Of a stretch of 64,000 bases of DNA, positions 34,953 through 44,400 are shown piece by piece. How positions within the stretch are numbered: the first letter of the stretch is position 1; every line of letters begins with the position of its first letter. The DNA comes from Streptomyces sp. PR69 (GTDB lineage Bacteria > Actinomycetota > Actinomycetes > Streptomycetales > Streptomycetaceae): NCBI RefSeq assembly GCF_026420845.1, contig NZ_JAOWCB010000024.1:1-64000 (forward strand), written 5' to 3'. Below the pieces are notes generated by a model. The model saw nothing but the letters and a program-made list of their open reading frames with translations. It ran no database searches and was not told the origin of the DNA. The position numbers and the translations under genes were made by a program.

Positions 34953-37334
34953 TTACGGCCTGTTGGCCGGGGACACAGCGGGGGGCCCAGCGGGGGAGAT
35001 GCCGCGCTCCGTGCCCTGTGCCTGGCGGGGCAGCGCCTGCGTCCGGCGCGCCGGCATCGGCGTCGGCGAAGGGGCCGGGGCCGGGGCCGGGCGGCGCTCG
35101 GCGAGGGGGATGACGGCTGGCAGGCCCGCCGTCTCCTTCAGGAAGACCCGGCGCACCACGCGCTCCGCCGCGAGCCCGTCGTCGTACGGACAGAACCGTG
35201 CCCGGAAGGCGGCCCGCAGCTGCGCCGAGCGTGAGCCCTGCCAGTGCCCGCTGGTGAAGATGTCGATCAGCTCGTCCTCGTCGCGGGCGACCGCGCCCGG
35301 CGGTGTGGCCCGTACGTCGAAGTACAGCCCGCGGGCCGCCTCGTACGCCTCCCAGTCGCCGGTGTGCAGCACGATGGGCCGGTCCAGGTTGGCGTAGTCG
35401 AACATCAGGGACGAGTAGTCGGTGAGCAGCGCGTCGGAGGCGAGGCACAGCTGCTCGACGCTGGGGTGGTCCGACACGTCGAGGACCCGCGGCGGCCTCC
35501 CGGCGCCGGCCGGGGCCAGCGGCGGTCCGTCGCCGAAGCGGTGCGCGCGGGTGAGCAGCGTGAAGCGGGGGCCGAGCGCCGTCGCGAGCCGTTCCAGGTC
35601 CAGCGGGGAGCGCTGGGTGCGGCGATAGTCGCGGTGGGTGGGCGCGTACAGCACGGCGACGGCGTCCTCCGGCAGGCCCAGGGCCGCGCGCGCCGCGGCC
35701 ACGTCGTCGGCCGTGGCGTGCTGGAAGACGTCGCTGCGCGGAGCGCCGTACTCCAGGGTGGTGGCGGCGGCCGGGTAGACCCGCTCCCACACCAGCGTGG
35801 AGTGGCGGTTGGCGGAGAGCGAGTAGTCCCATTTGTCGGCGTTGGCGAGGAGCTGTGCGAAGTCCGTCCGGCCGCCTGCGGCAGGGTGTTCCTGGAGGTC
35901 GAGTCCCATGGCCTTCAACGGGGTGCCGTGGTGGGTCTGGAGCATGATCTGCCCGCGCCGCTTGACCAGCCGCCGGTCGAAGTTGACGTTGTTGACCAGA
36001 TACGCGGCACGGGCCAGGGCCGTCCAGTAGGCGAAGCTGCCGGGCCGCAGCCGGCGGGTGGCCGCGGGGACGGTGTGCGCGTGCTCGGGGCCGCAGATCC
36101 AGGCGGTGCGCAGCCCCGGGACGAGTTCCCGGGCCTTCGCTTCGATCGCCGCCGGATGGCAGGTGTAGCCGCGGTTCCAGTACGCGGAGAAGACGGCGTA
36201 TCGCGGGCGCAGCGGCAGCCGGAGCTGGATGCGGTAGTGCAGCTGCAGTGCGGCGGCCCGCAGGGCGCGCAGGCCCGCTGCGGCGGCCCGCCTGGCGCGG
36301 ACGCGCAGCAGATGGACGCCCCGTACGGCCATGAAGGTGCGGTGGAGGCCGAGACCGACGAGCGTGTGCCGGACGCGGCCGCGGAGCGCCGGGGCCGCGC
36401 CGGGACGGCGGTGGCTGAGCTGGTCGGGGTGGCTGGGGTGGCCGCGGTGCTGGCGGTGGTGGCGATGGCGGCGGGCATGGGCGCGGGCCCGGCGGAAGAA
36501 CTCGGCGCGGCTGCCGCGCGGCAGCCGCCCCCGTGAGGCGGCGATCGCCGAGAAGTGGTCGAGCATCCGGTGGAAGAGGACGGGCTGCCACCGGGCGAGT
36601 GCGGGCCGGCCGGCGAGGAAGGCGAAGACCCGGTCGTACTGGTCGAAGACGTCGAAGTGCTTGCGGTCGGCGGTGGCCAGGATGTTGCCGCCCTGGCGGC
36701 GCTGCCGGTAGTGGACGCAGACCTGGTCGAGAGTGGCGAGGGTGTCGGCGGCCAGCAGCGCCGGGTAGGTCCAGGGGGTGTCCTCGTAGTAGCCGGGAGG
36801 GAAGGTCAGGCCCTCGCGTTCGATGAACTCCCGCTTGTACGCCTTGTTCCAGACGACCATCAGCAGCTTCAGCAGACCGGGGCGGTCGGCCAGCCGGAAG
36901 GGAGCGGGGCCCTGTTCGGTGAGGAGGGCGGCGTACTTGTTGCGTACCGTCCGGCCAGTCCAGTAGGAGCGTGCGTAGTCAAACACCAGCACCTCGGGGG
37001 CGCCGGTCTCCTCGATCCGGTCGGCGATGGCGCGCAGCGCGCCGGGGACCAGGGTGTCGTCGCTGTCGAGGAAGAGGATGTAGTCGCCGCGGGCCTGTTC
37101 GAGTCCGGCGTTGCGGGCCGGGCCGAGGCCCGCGTTCCGCGGCAGATGAACGGGGCGCACCCGGCGGTCGCGGGCCGCGAACTCGTCGATGATCGCTCCG
37201 CAGGCGTCGGGGGAGCAGTCGTCGACGGCGATCAGTTCAAGGTCGTCGTAACTCTGGCTCAGCACCGACTCCAGACACTCGTGCAGATATGCCTGGACCT
37301 TGAACACGGGGACGATGACGCTGAACCGGGGCAC
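34953..37334 (-). CDS. Bifunctional GT2 glycosyltransferase / CDP-glycerol-type glycerophosphotransferase
   Basis: The 793-residue fusion has an intact GT2 domain: VIVPVFKVQAYLHECLESVL, VDDCSPDACG and metal-binding FLDSDDTLV near residues 90-98. A His/Arg-rich linker (ARRHRHHRQHRGHPSHPDQ, about residues 284-302) joins it to the rest. The TagF-like half has YWNRGYTCHP, TWHG-equivalent THHGTPLKAMGLD, VLYAPTHRDYRRT and LTDYSSLMFDYANLDRP. It probably acts in synthesis of an anionic wall polymer from CDP-linked precursors. It is the first gene of a two-gene unit with the degenerate paralogue. A Pro/Ala-rich tail of about 60 residues ends the protein. Confidence 0.88.
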   Translation of the reverse strand: MPRFSVIVPVFKVQAYLHECLESVLSQSYDDLELIAVDDCSPDACGAIIDEFAARDRRVRPVHLPRNAGLGPARNAGLEQARGDYILFLDSDDTLVPGALRAIADRIEETGAPEVLVFDYARSYWTGRTVRNKYAALLTEQGPAPFRLADRPGLLKLLMVVWNKAYKREFIEREGLTFPPGYYEDTPWTYPALLAADTLATLDQVCVHYRQRRQGGNILATADRKHFDVFDQYDRVFAFLAGRPALARWQPVLFHRMLDHFSAIAASRGRLPRGSRAEFFRRARAHARRHRHHRQHRGHPSHPDQLSHRRPGAAPALRGRVRHTLVGLGLHRTFMAVRGVHLLRVRARRAAAAGLRALRAAALQLHYRIQLRLPLRPRYAVFSAYWNRGYTCHPAAIEAKARELVPGLRTAWICGPEHAHTVPAATRRLRPGSFAYWTALARAAYLVNNVNFDRRLVKRRGQIMLQTHHGTPLKAMGLDLQEHPAAGGRTDFAQLLANADKWDYSLSANRHSTLVWERVYPAAATTLEYGAPRSDVFQHATADDVAAARAALGLPEDAVAVLYAPTHRDYRRTQRSPLDLERLATALGPRFTLLTRAHRFGDGPPLAPAGAGRPPRVLDVSDHPSVEQLCLASDALLTDYSSLMFDYANLDRPIVLHTGDWEAYEAARGLYFDVRATPPGAVARDEDELIDIFTSGHWQGSRSAQLRAAFRARFCPYDDGLAAERVVRRVFLKETAGLPAVIPLAERRPAPAPAPSPTPMPARRTQALPRQAQGTERGISPAGPPAVSPANRP

Positions 37335-37544
37335 GGCACATCCAGTCGGTCGGCGCGGGCAGTTGGCCCGAGAACGTCCGATGGGGTGAGCTGGTTACGC
37401 CATCCGTGGCGGACAGGGGATGCACAAGGGGCGACGGCCCGGTGAACAGGCCCCCGGGCCGTCGTCCGCGTCAACGCGCCGCCGCTGCGACAGGTTTACG
37501 CGCGAGGTTGACGCTTCACCGCTCTGCTGTGGGCGGCGCACCGG

Positions 37545-38471
37545 TCATTTGACGGCTCCCGCCATGACGCCGGAGACGAACTGGCGCTGGAAGGCGAAGA
37601 ACACGGCCAGCGGGATGATCATCGAGAGAAACGCTCCGGGGGCGAGGACGTCGATGTTGTTGCCGAACTGCCGTACCTGGCGCTGCAGAGCGACCGTGAT
37701 CGGCGCGCTCTCGGAGTCCGCGAAGATCAGCGCGACGAGCATGTCGTTCCACACCCACAGGAACTGGAAGATCCCCAGCGAGGCGATCGCCGGCGCCCCC
37801 AGCGGCAGCACGACCCGGGCGAACAGCCGTATCTCACCCGCTCCGTCGAGGCGTGCGGCCTCCAGCAGCTCCCGAGGGATCTCCGCGAAGAAGTTGCGCA
37901 GCAGGAAGATCGCGAAGGGGAGGCCGAAGGCCACATGGAACAGGACCACGCCCAGCGTGGTCTCGAAGATCCCGACGACGCCGAAGAGCTTGGACACCGG
38001 CACCAGGGCGACCTGCACGGGGACCACCAGCAGGCCGACGACGACCAGGAACCACCAGTCGCGGCCGGGGAAGTCCATCCAGGCGAAGGCGTATCCGGCG
38101 AGCGCGCCGATCACCACCACCAGCGCCGTGGCCGGGACGGTGATCATGACGGTGGACAGCAGGGAGTCGGTGATCGCCTCGTTCTCCAGCAGCCGCCGGT
38201 AGTTCTCCGCAGTGAGCTGCGCGGGCTGGGTGAAGACCTGCCACCAGCCGCTGGCGGCGATGTCGCCGGGGGCGCGCAGCGAGGAGACCAGCAGGCCGAA
38301 GGCGGGCATCAGCCAGAACAGGCCGACGAGGACGAGGAAGACCCGGACGGCCCCGCCGCCGGTGCGGGCCGCGAGGCGCGCGGCCGGGGACCGCCGTGCC
38401 TTCGGGCGCTGTGCCTTTGGGCGTCGTGCCGTCCGCACCCGCCTGGTCACGGTGTCGGGCTGCGCGGTCAT
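37545..38471 (-). CDS. Carbohydrate ABC transporter permease (MalG-type)
   Basis: The 308-residue inner-membrane permease starts at the ATG at 38471, which overlaps the stop of the partner permease (ATGA). A basic cytoplasmic N-terminus is followed by six membrane helices (for example VFLVLVGLFWLMPAFGLLVSS). The EAA loop that contacts the ATPase is EIPRELLEAARLDGAGEIRLFARVVLP. With its partner permease it forms the channel of a sugar importer. No ATPase gene is present; streptomycetes commonly share MsiK among such importers (family knowledge). Confidence 0.92.
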   Translation of the reverse strand: MTAQPDTVTRRVRTARRPKAQRPKARRSPAARLAARTGGGAVRVFLVLVGLFWLMPAFGLLVSSLRAPGDIAASGWWQVFTQPAQLTAENYRRLLENEAITDSLLSTVMITVPATALVVVIGALAGYAFAWMDFPGRDWWFLVVVGLLVVPVQVALVPVSKLFGVVGIFETTLGVVLFHVAFGLPFAIFLLRNFFAEIPRELLEAARLDGAGEIRLFARVVLPLGAPAIASLGIFQFLWVWNDMLVALIFADSESAPITVALQRQVRQFGNNIDVLAPGAFLSMIIPLAVFFAFQRQFVSGVMAGAVK

Positions 38472-39820
38472 CGGCGGCTCTCCCTTCGCAGCCTGCGGAT
38501 GTTGACGAGCATCACCGGGACGACGAGCAGGAGCAGCAGGACGGCGATGGCGCTGCCGAGGCCGAGGTCCGCGTCCGTGCCGAACGAGGAGCGGTACAGC
38601 TGCAGCGCCAGCACATTGGCGTCGTCCTGTGCGGAGCCGGGCGCGATGATGAAGACCAGGTCGAAGATCTTCATCACATTGATCATCAGCGTGACCAGCA
38701 CCACGACGAGGACGGGCGCGAGCAGCGGGACGGTGACCCTGCGGAACACCTGCCACTCGCCCGCTCCGTCGACCCGCGCCGCCTCCAGCAGCTCCCGCGG
38801 CACGCTCGCCAGACCGGCCGCGATCAGCACCATCGCGAAGCCCGCCCACATCCACACATAGCTGCCGATGATCGCCGGGGTGACGAGCGTCGGACCGAGC
38901 CAGTTGACGCCGTTGTACGGCTCGCGGAAGTTCTCGCCGGGCAGCCGCAGCGTCGCGCCGTCGGCGGCGGCGGGCAGGGTGAACACCCCGTCCGCCCCGG
39001 CGCGCGCGGAGGCGACGACCTCGCCGTCCTTGACGGCCTCCACCTTGATGCCCGCCAGGCCCAGCTCCGCCGGGTCGACGGCATTGGGCGCGCCGCCGCC
39101 GCCCCGGGTGAAGTCCAGCCAGGCCGTGCCGGTGACCCGGCCGTCGGCGGCGGGCTCCGCCGCGCGCGCGGGCCGGGCGTCCGAGGGCATCTTCGCCGGG
39201 GAGACCCCGATCAGCGGCAGCAGGACCGGGACGCCCGCGGACACCGGCTCCTTGGTGACATACGCCCCGTCCTCGCCCGCTTCGAGCGGATGGACGGGCA
39301 GCGGGCGGGCCTTGGGGAAGCCGGCCGACTCGGCGAAGGTGTCATGGACGCCCACCCAGACGGCGTTGGCGACACCGCGGTCCGGGTCCTGCTCGTAGAC
39401 AAGCCGGAAGATGATGCCGGCGGCCAGCATCGAGATCGCCATGGGCATGAAGACGATCAGCTTGAACGCCGTGCCCCAGCGGACGCGTTCGGTCAGCACG
39501 GCGAAGATCAGACCGAGCGCCGTGGCGACGGTCGGGGCCAGCACCACCCAGATCGCCGTGTTCCTCACCGCGGTGAAGACGGTGTCGTCGGAGAAGATCG
39601 CCGCGTAGTTGTCGAAACCGGCGAACGAGTCCCCGGCCTGGTCGAGGAACGAGCGATACAGCGAGTACCCGATCGGGTAGACCACGAGTGCGCCCAGCAG
39701 CACCAGCGCCGGCAGCAGAAACGCCGCCGCGACCGCATGGCGCCTGCGGGCCGTGCTCTTGCGCTTGTCGACGGGGTGCGCAGGCGTGCGGGCCGGGCCC
39801 CCGGATGCGGTCAGCGCCAC
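38468..39820 (-). CDS. Carbohydrate ABC transporter permease (MalF-type) with extracytoplasmic insertion
   Basis: The GTG at 39820, 4 bases after the binding-protein stop, gives 450 residues, about 150 longer than usual. Three membrane helices (about residues 28-140) are followed by an insertion of about 165 residues (144-309), then the remaining helices with the EAA loop SVPRELLEAARVDGAGEWQ. Within the insertion, residues about 228-296 resemble a Cna-B/SdrD-type beta-sandwich: GRVTGTAWLDF, GLAGIKVEAVKDGEVV and AGADGVFTLP. It is topologically comparable to the periplasmic P2 loop of E. coli MalF, though the fold appears different. Confidence 0.88.
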   Translation of the reverse strand: MALTASGGPARTPAHPVDKRKSTARRRHAVAAAFLLPALVLLGALVVYPIGYSLYRSFLDQAGDSFAGFDNYAAIFSDDTVFTAVRNTAIWVVLAPTVATALGLIFAVLTERVRWGTAFKLIVFMPMAISMLAAGIIFRLVYEQDPDRGVANAVWVGVHDTFAESAGFPKARPLPVHPLEAGEDGAYVTKEPVSAGVPVLLPLIGVSPAKMPSDARPARAAEPAADGRVTGTAWLDFTRGGGGAPNAVDPAELGLAGIKVEAVKDGEVVASARAGADGVFTLPAAADGATLRLPGENFREPYNGVNWLGPTLVTPAIIGSYVWMWAGFAMVLIAAGLASVPRELLEAARVDGAGEWQVFRRVTVPLLAPVLVVVLVTLMINVMKIFDLVFIIAPGSAQDDANVLALQLYRSSFGTDADLGLGSAIAVLLLLLVVPVMLVNIRRLRRESRR

Positions 39821-39824
39821 CGCG

Positions 39825-41195
39825 TCAGCTCTTGAACGCCTTGGCGGCTTCCGCCTCCAGCTTCCGCTGGGCGCCCGCCACATCCCCGGGGTTCTTCAGG
39901 AAGTCCTGGAGGATCTTCCACTCGCCCTTGCCGGGCGTGCCGCCGAACGACTGCGGCATCTGGTCCGACATGTCAAAGCGGACGTCGTCGCCCGCGTCGA
40001 TCAGCGCCTTGGCGATGCCCCGCTGGACATCGTTCGGATACGCGGCCGGGTCCAGCGCCTTGTTGGGGGAGAGGAAGCCGCCCGCGCCCGCCGAGATCGC
40101 GGCCGCGTCCGGCGAGGCCAGGAAGGTCAGCAGCGCCTGGGCGCCCTTGCTGTCTGTCAGCGCCACCGCCGCGTCGCCGCCCGTCACCACCGGCGGCTCG
40201 GCCCCGACCGCCGGGAACGGGAACACCTTGGCGTCCGTGCCGATCTTCGCCTCGGTCTGGGCGATGTTGACGGTGACGAAGTCGCCCTCGAAGACCATCG
40301 CGCCCTTGGGCTGGTCGCCGCCGGTGAAGGTCTGGGTGACGGACGCCGGGAACTCCGTCTGCAGCGCGCCGTCCGCGCCGCCCGCGATCAGCTCGGGTCT
40401 GCCGAACAGCTCGCCGAGTGTGGTCAGCGCGTCCTTCACGGACGCATCGGTCCACTTGATCTCGTGTTTGGCCAGCTGGTCGTACTTCTCGGGGCCCGCC
40501 TGGGAGAGATATACGTTCTCGAACCAGTCGGTGAGCGTCCAGCCGTCCGCGCCGGCCACCGAGACGGGGGTGACGCCCGAAGCGGAGATCGTCTCGGCCG
40601 TGGCCAGGAAGTCCTTCCAGGTGCTCGGCGGGGTCACGCCCGCGTTCTCGAAGGCCGTGTTGTTGTACCAGATCAGGGACTTGTTGGCGGCCTTGTAGTA
40701 CACGCCGTACTGGACGCCGTCCACCGCGCCGAGATCCCGCCAGACCCGGGCGTAGTTCTTCTCCAGCTGCGCCATGGCCTCCGGGCCGACCGGCTTGGCC
40801 CACTTGCGCTGCACGGCCTGCCGGATCGCCCCCACCTGGGGAAGCATGGCCACATCCGGGGGACTGCCGCCCGCGATCTTCGTACCGAGGAAGTTGACGA
40901 TCGGGTCCTGTGCCGGGACGAAGGTCACCTCGGCCCCGGTGCGCTTTTCGAACTCGTCGAGAACCTTGGTGAAGTTCTCCTGCTCCGGGCCGCTCCAGAC
41001 CGCGGCGACCTGGATTGTCTCGCCGTCCAGCTTGGGCAGTTGGACGGTCGCCGCGGCGGAGGTCTGACCGCCGCCGGGCTCCTTGGCGCCGCCGCCCTTG
41101 CCGCTGTCGCCGTCGCCGCCGCAGCCGGTGAGGGCGAGCGCGCCTATCGCGCAGAACACCACGGCGGCCTTGCTCGTACGAAGAGTTGTGCGCAT
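39825..41195 (-). CDS. Extracellular sugar-binding lipoprotein of an ABC importer
   Basis: The 456-residue solute-binding protein starts at the ATG at 41195. The signal peptide ends in the lipobox LALTGC, so it is membrane-anchored by lipidated Cys24 or so. It belongs to the type 1 extracellular solute-binding family (TVQLPKLDGETIQVAAVWSG, FEKRTGAEVTFVPAQDP, YKAANKSLIWYNNTAFENAGV). It presents a carbohydrate to the two downstream permeases. The ligand is unknown because no hydrolase or LacI/ROK regulator adjoins the operon. Confidence 0.92.
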   Translation of the reverse strand: MRTTLRTSKAAVVFCAIGALALTGCGGDGDSGKGGGAKEPGGGQTSAAATVQLPKLDGETIQVAAVWSGPEQENFTKVLDEFEKRTGAEVTFVPAQDPIVNFLGTKIAGGSPPDVAMLPQVGAIRQAVQRKWAKPVGPEAMAQLEKNYARVWRDLGAVDGVQYGVYYKAANKSLIWYNNTAFENAGVTPPSTWKDFLATAETISASGVTPVSVAGADGWTLTDWFENVYLSQAGPEKYDQLAKHEIKWTDASVKDALTTLGELFGRPELIAGGADGALQTEFPASVTQTFTGGDQPKGAMVFEGDFVTVNIAQTEAKIGTDAKVFPFPAVGAEPPVVTGGDAAVALTDSKGAQALLTFLASPDAAAISAGAGGFLSPNKALDPAAYPNDVQRGIAKALIDAGDDVRFDMSDQMPQSFGGTPGKGEWKILQDFLKNPGDVAGAQRKLEAEAAKAFKS

Positions 41196-41257
41196 CTCTG
41201 CCCCGTCTCTTTCGTGCGCGTGCGTCCCATGCGCCGTTTCGCGGGTCGAGCGTGCTG

Positions 41258-41287
41258 GTGACCGAAACCGGCGCGTCCCGTGACCGA
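41258..41287 (-). promoter_or_regulatory. 22-bp-spaced direct repeat upstream of sugar importer
   Basis: GTGACCGA occurs at 41258-41265 and 41280-41287, a spacing of two helical turns, 63-92 bases before the binding-protein start. It may be a regulator site; the protein that would bind it is unknown. Confidence 0.3.
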
Positions 41288-41419
41288 CAGGTGTACGCCC
41301 GGCCGGTCGCACGCCGCAATACCGCGCCAGGCGTCAGCCCGTCTTCTGTGATGCCCTTGTGACGCTCTGCCCCCGGCTGCACGGTGATCCGCGGTCCTCG
41401 GGGGCAACTAGACGACGGC

Positions 41420-44400
41420 TCAAGGGGAGTTGACCGGAGCGAGGGGCGTCGCGGGGGCCGCTGCCACGGAGCGTGCGGCACGCTCCAGGGCGCTGGCGAG
41501 CAGCGCCAGGTCCGTTGGCCCATTGCCCAGTTCGCGCACGGGGCGGCGGGTGGGGGGATCGCCCATCCGCTCCCATTCGAGCGGGACGACCGTGGGGCGC
41601 AGCGTGGCCGTACGGGGGATGCGGCCGGTCACCCGGCCGCTCTGGAACGGGGTCACCCGGCCGTCCGGATGCCCCAGCCTGCCCCGGCCGGGCGCGGGGT
41701 CGTCGGGGCCCGCGCCGGTCGGCGAGGGCGGCGGATCCAGCACGACGCGCAGCCGCGCCGCGCGCGCCGGCTCGGTGTCCTCGGTGCGGTCCGGGCGAGC
41801 CGAGGCCGCGACCAGGTGCACTCCCAGACGCTCGCCGTCTCGCGCCACGGCCTCCAGCGCCCGTACGACGGACCCGGCGGCGGGCCGCCCCGCGCTGCCC
41901 AGGGAAGGGGCGACCAGCGCGTCGAAGTCGTCGACGAGGACGATGAGCCGGGGGAGGCGCGGGGGGTGCGGGGCGCCTGATGCGTCCGGCTGCGGGGCGA
42001 TGGGCGGTGGGGTCGCCGCGCCTCGGGTGTCGGCCGCGCCGCCCGGGGCTTCGGACGATGCGGACGGCGCCGCGCCGGAAGCAGCCGCGCCGGTCGGCGC
42101 CGCTTCGGTCGGCGCCGCTTCGGACGGGGGTTTGGGCGGGGACTCGGGCGGTGCGTCGGCCTGGTGCGGGACCGTGTGCCGGGCCGCCGGAGGCTCAGCT
42201 GCCCGCCGCCGGCCCGCGAGGCGCTCCGCCGCCTCCTGCCGCGCACTCGTGCCGTCCTTCTGGCCGCCCCGCTCGGCCCGCGCATTGCGGATCTGCCAGT
42301 CGGTGAACGGGACGCCGTCCAGCAACTCGGCCCGGCGCTTCAGCTCCGCGCCCAGGGCCTGGGCGAAGGCCCGCATACGCAGCGGATCGGAGGCGGACAA
42401 GTGATCCGTGACATGGGGGAGTTCGGCACAGGCGGCCAGTCCGGCCCCCGGCGCGCCACCGCTGACCCCGCCCGCACCCGCGCCCGCGCCGTCGACCAGC
42501 AGCAGCGCCAGCCGGTCGGGGCGGTCACCCGCCGCGAGCGAGGCGGCCAGGGAGCGCAGCAGCTCGGTGCGGCCGCTGCCCGCGGGCCCCTCGATCAGCA
42601 GATGCGGGCCCTCCGCGGTCAGGTCCACGGCGAGCGGGCCATGCGGGCCCGCGCCGAGGACGGCCGTCGCGTCGCCCCCGGGATGCGTCGCGGCGGCCCA
42701 GCGCGCCAGCAGCGACGCGGGCGTGGCACGGGCCAGCCCCAGCTCGTCCAGCAGCCGTGCGGACCGGGGCAACGGCGCGGCACGCCCCGGCCGGACGGCC
42801 GCGCCCTCCGTGCGCAGCGGGGCCAGCGCCCGGGCGAACCGCTCCGCCCAGGCCGGCGAGACCGCGTCCACCGTGCCCACCGTGCCGTGCCCGGCGGGCT
42901 GTCCGCCGGCCGTGCGCATCACCCGGAGCGCCGTGGCGACATCCCCGCTCAGCAGCCCGACGGCCCCGCACTCGCGGAACGGGCGGGACAGCGCGCACGC
43001 GCTCTCGTACGTCACCGCCACCGGCGAGGCGGGCGACGCGGCCGCCGTCTCGGCCAGCGTGACCAGATGGATGCCGGCGGCCGCTCCGGCCGCGGCCAGC
43101 CGGGCGGCGGTCTCGCGCAGCGCGGCCGTGCCGGGGTCGCCGTCGACGACGACCACCGTGCGCGGGCCCGTGTGCCGGGCGGCCGCCTCGGCGACGGCCT
43201 GCCGATCGGCGCTCGCCCAGGCAGGGCCCAGCGGCCCCTCGTCCAGACGGCGCGTCAGCTCCGCGGCGCGCGCCGCCGCCTGCTCCCGGTCGTAGGCGAG
43301 CAGCAGCCGGCAGTCCTGGCCGTGCCCCGGCTGCAGCTGCGGCAGCCAGCCGAGCCAGGCCCACTCCGCCCTGCGCTCCTGAAGGCTCCTCGCCCGGTCC
43401 GCACTGATCAGCACGATCTCCAGGTCCGTCGGCGGGTGCAGCGCCGCGAGCTGGGCCAGGACCCAGCGGGCGAGCCCGGACAGCCGGGCCCGCGGGCCCG
43501 CGAGGCCGAGCGAACCCGCCTCGCGCAGACTCACCGTCACCGGCACCGACGGCAGTTCGGCGCGGTCGGCGGTGCCGAGCCTGAGCACCATGGCCTCCGG
43601 GTGTCCCGCGTCCCGCTCCCACAGGCGCGGCCCCGGTCCGAGGGCGGCGAGCAGCACCGCGGCCGGGTCGGGCCAGCGCTCCACGGCGGGTGCGGACGGT
43701 GCGGCGGGCGGCTCGGCCTGCTGCGGGCGCGCCCGGGCCGGCTCATTCCTGGCGCCGGTCAGCCGCCGCGCCCATGCGCCTATGCCGCGCCTGCGGGCCG
43801 GTCCGCTCGCCGCGGGCAGCCGGGTGCCGCGCGGCGGGGTCGCCTGCCGCCTGCTGTGCGCCCGCGGAGCGTCGGGCGTCCCCGGCGCGTCCGGTGCGTC
43901 GCCGAGGGCGTGGGGCGACTGCTCGGGACCCCGCTCATGCACGGTCGCCTCGGGCGCGCCCGGCTCATGGGGTGCGTGCTGCGGTGCGACCGGCCGTTGA
44001 CGGCCCTGCTTGCGGTCGGCCCGCTGCTCGTGTGGGGGCCGCCCGGCTGCGGCCGGTTCATGGGCGGCGTGCTCGGGTGTGGCCTGCGGCCGGCCGTCCT
44101 GCCCGCGGTCGGCTCCCTGCCCCTGGCCGGCCCGCTGCCCGCGCGGCGCCTGCTCGGGTGTGGCCGCGTCGCGGGGGGCGTGCTCAGAGGCGGCCGGCCG
44201 GTGGCCGCTCTGCTCATGGCCGGCCCTCTCCTGATCGCCGGCCCGCTGCTGTTGGAGAGCCGACTCGGCTGTGGCCGGGTCGTGGGAGGCGTGCTCAGGC
44301 GCGGCCGCCCGGTGGCCGCCCCGATCGTGGGCGGACCAGCGCTGGTGAGGAGCCCGCTCGGGTACGGCCTGCTCGGGCGCGGTCTGCTCATGTGCGGGCG

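Noticed and set aside
28458..37334. Secondary-metabolite gene cluster
   Set aside because: The large multidomain proteins are wall-polymer transferases; no PKS, NRPS, terpene or lanthipeptide core enzymes are present.
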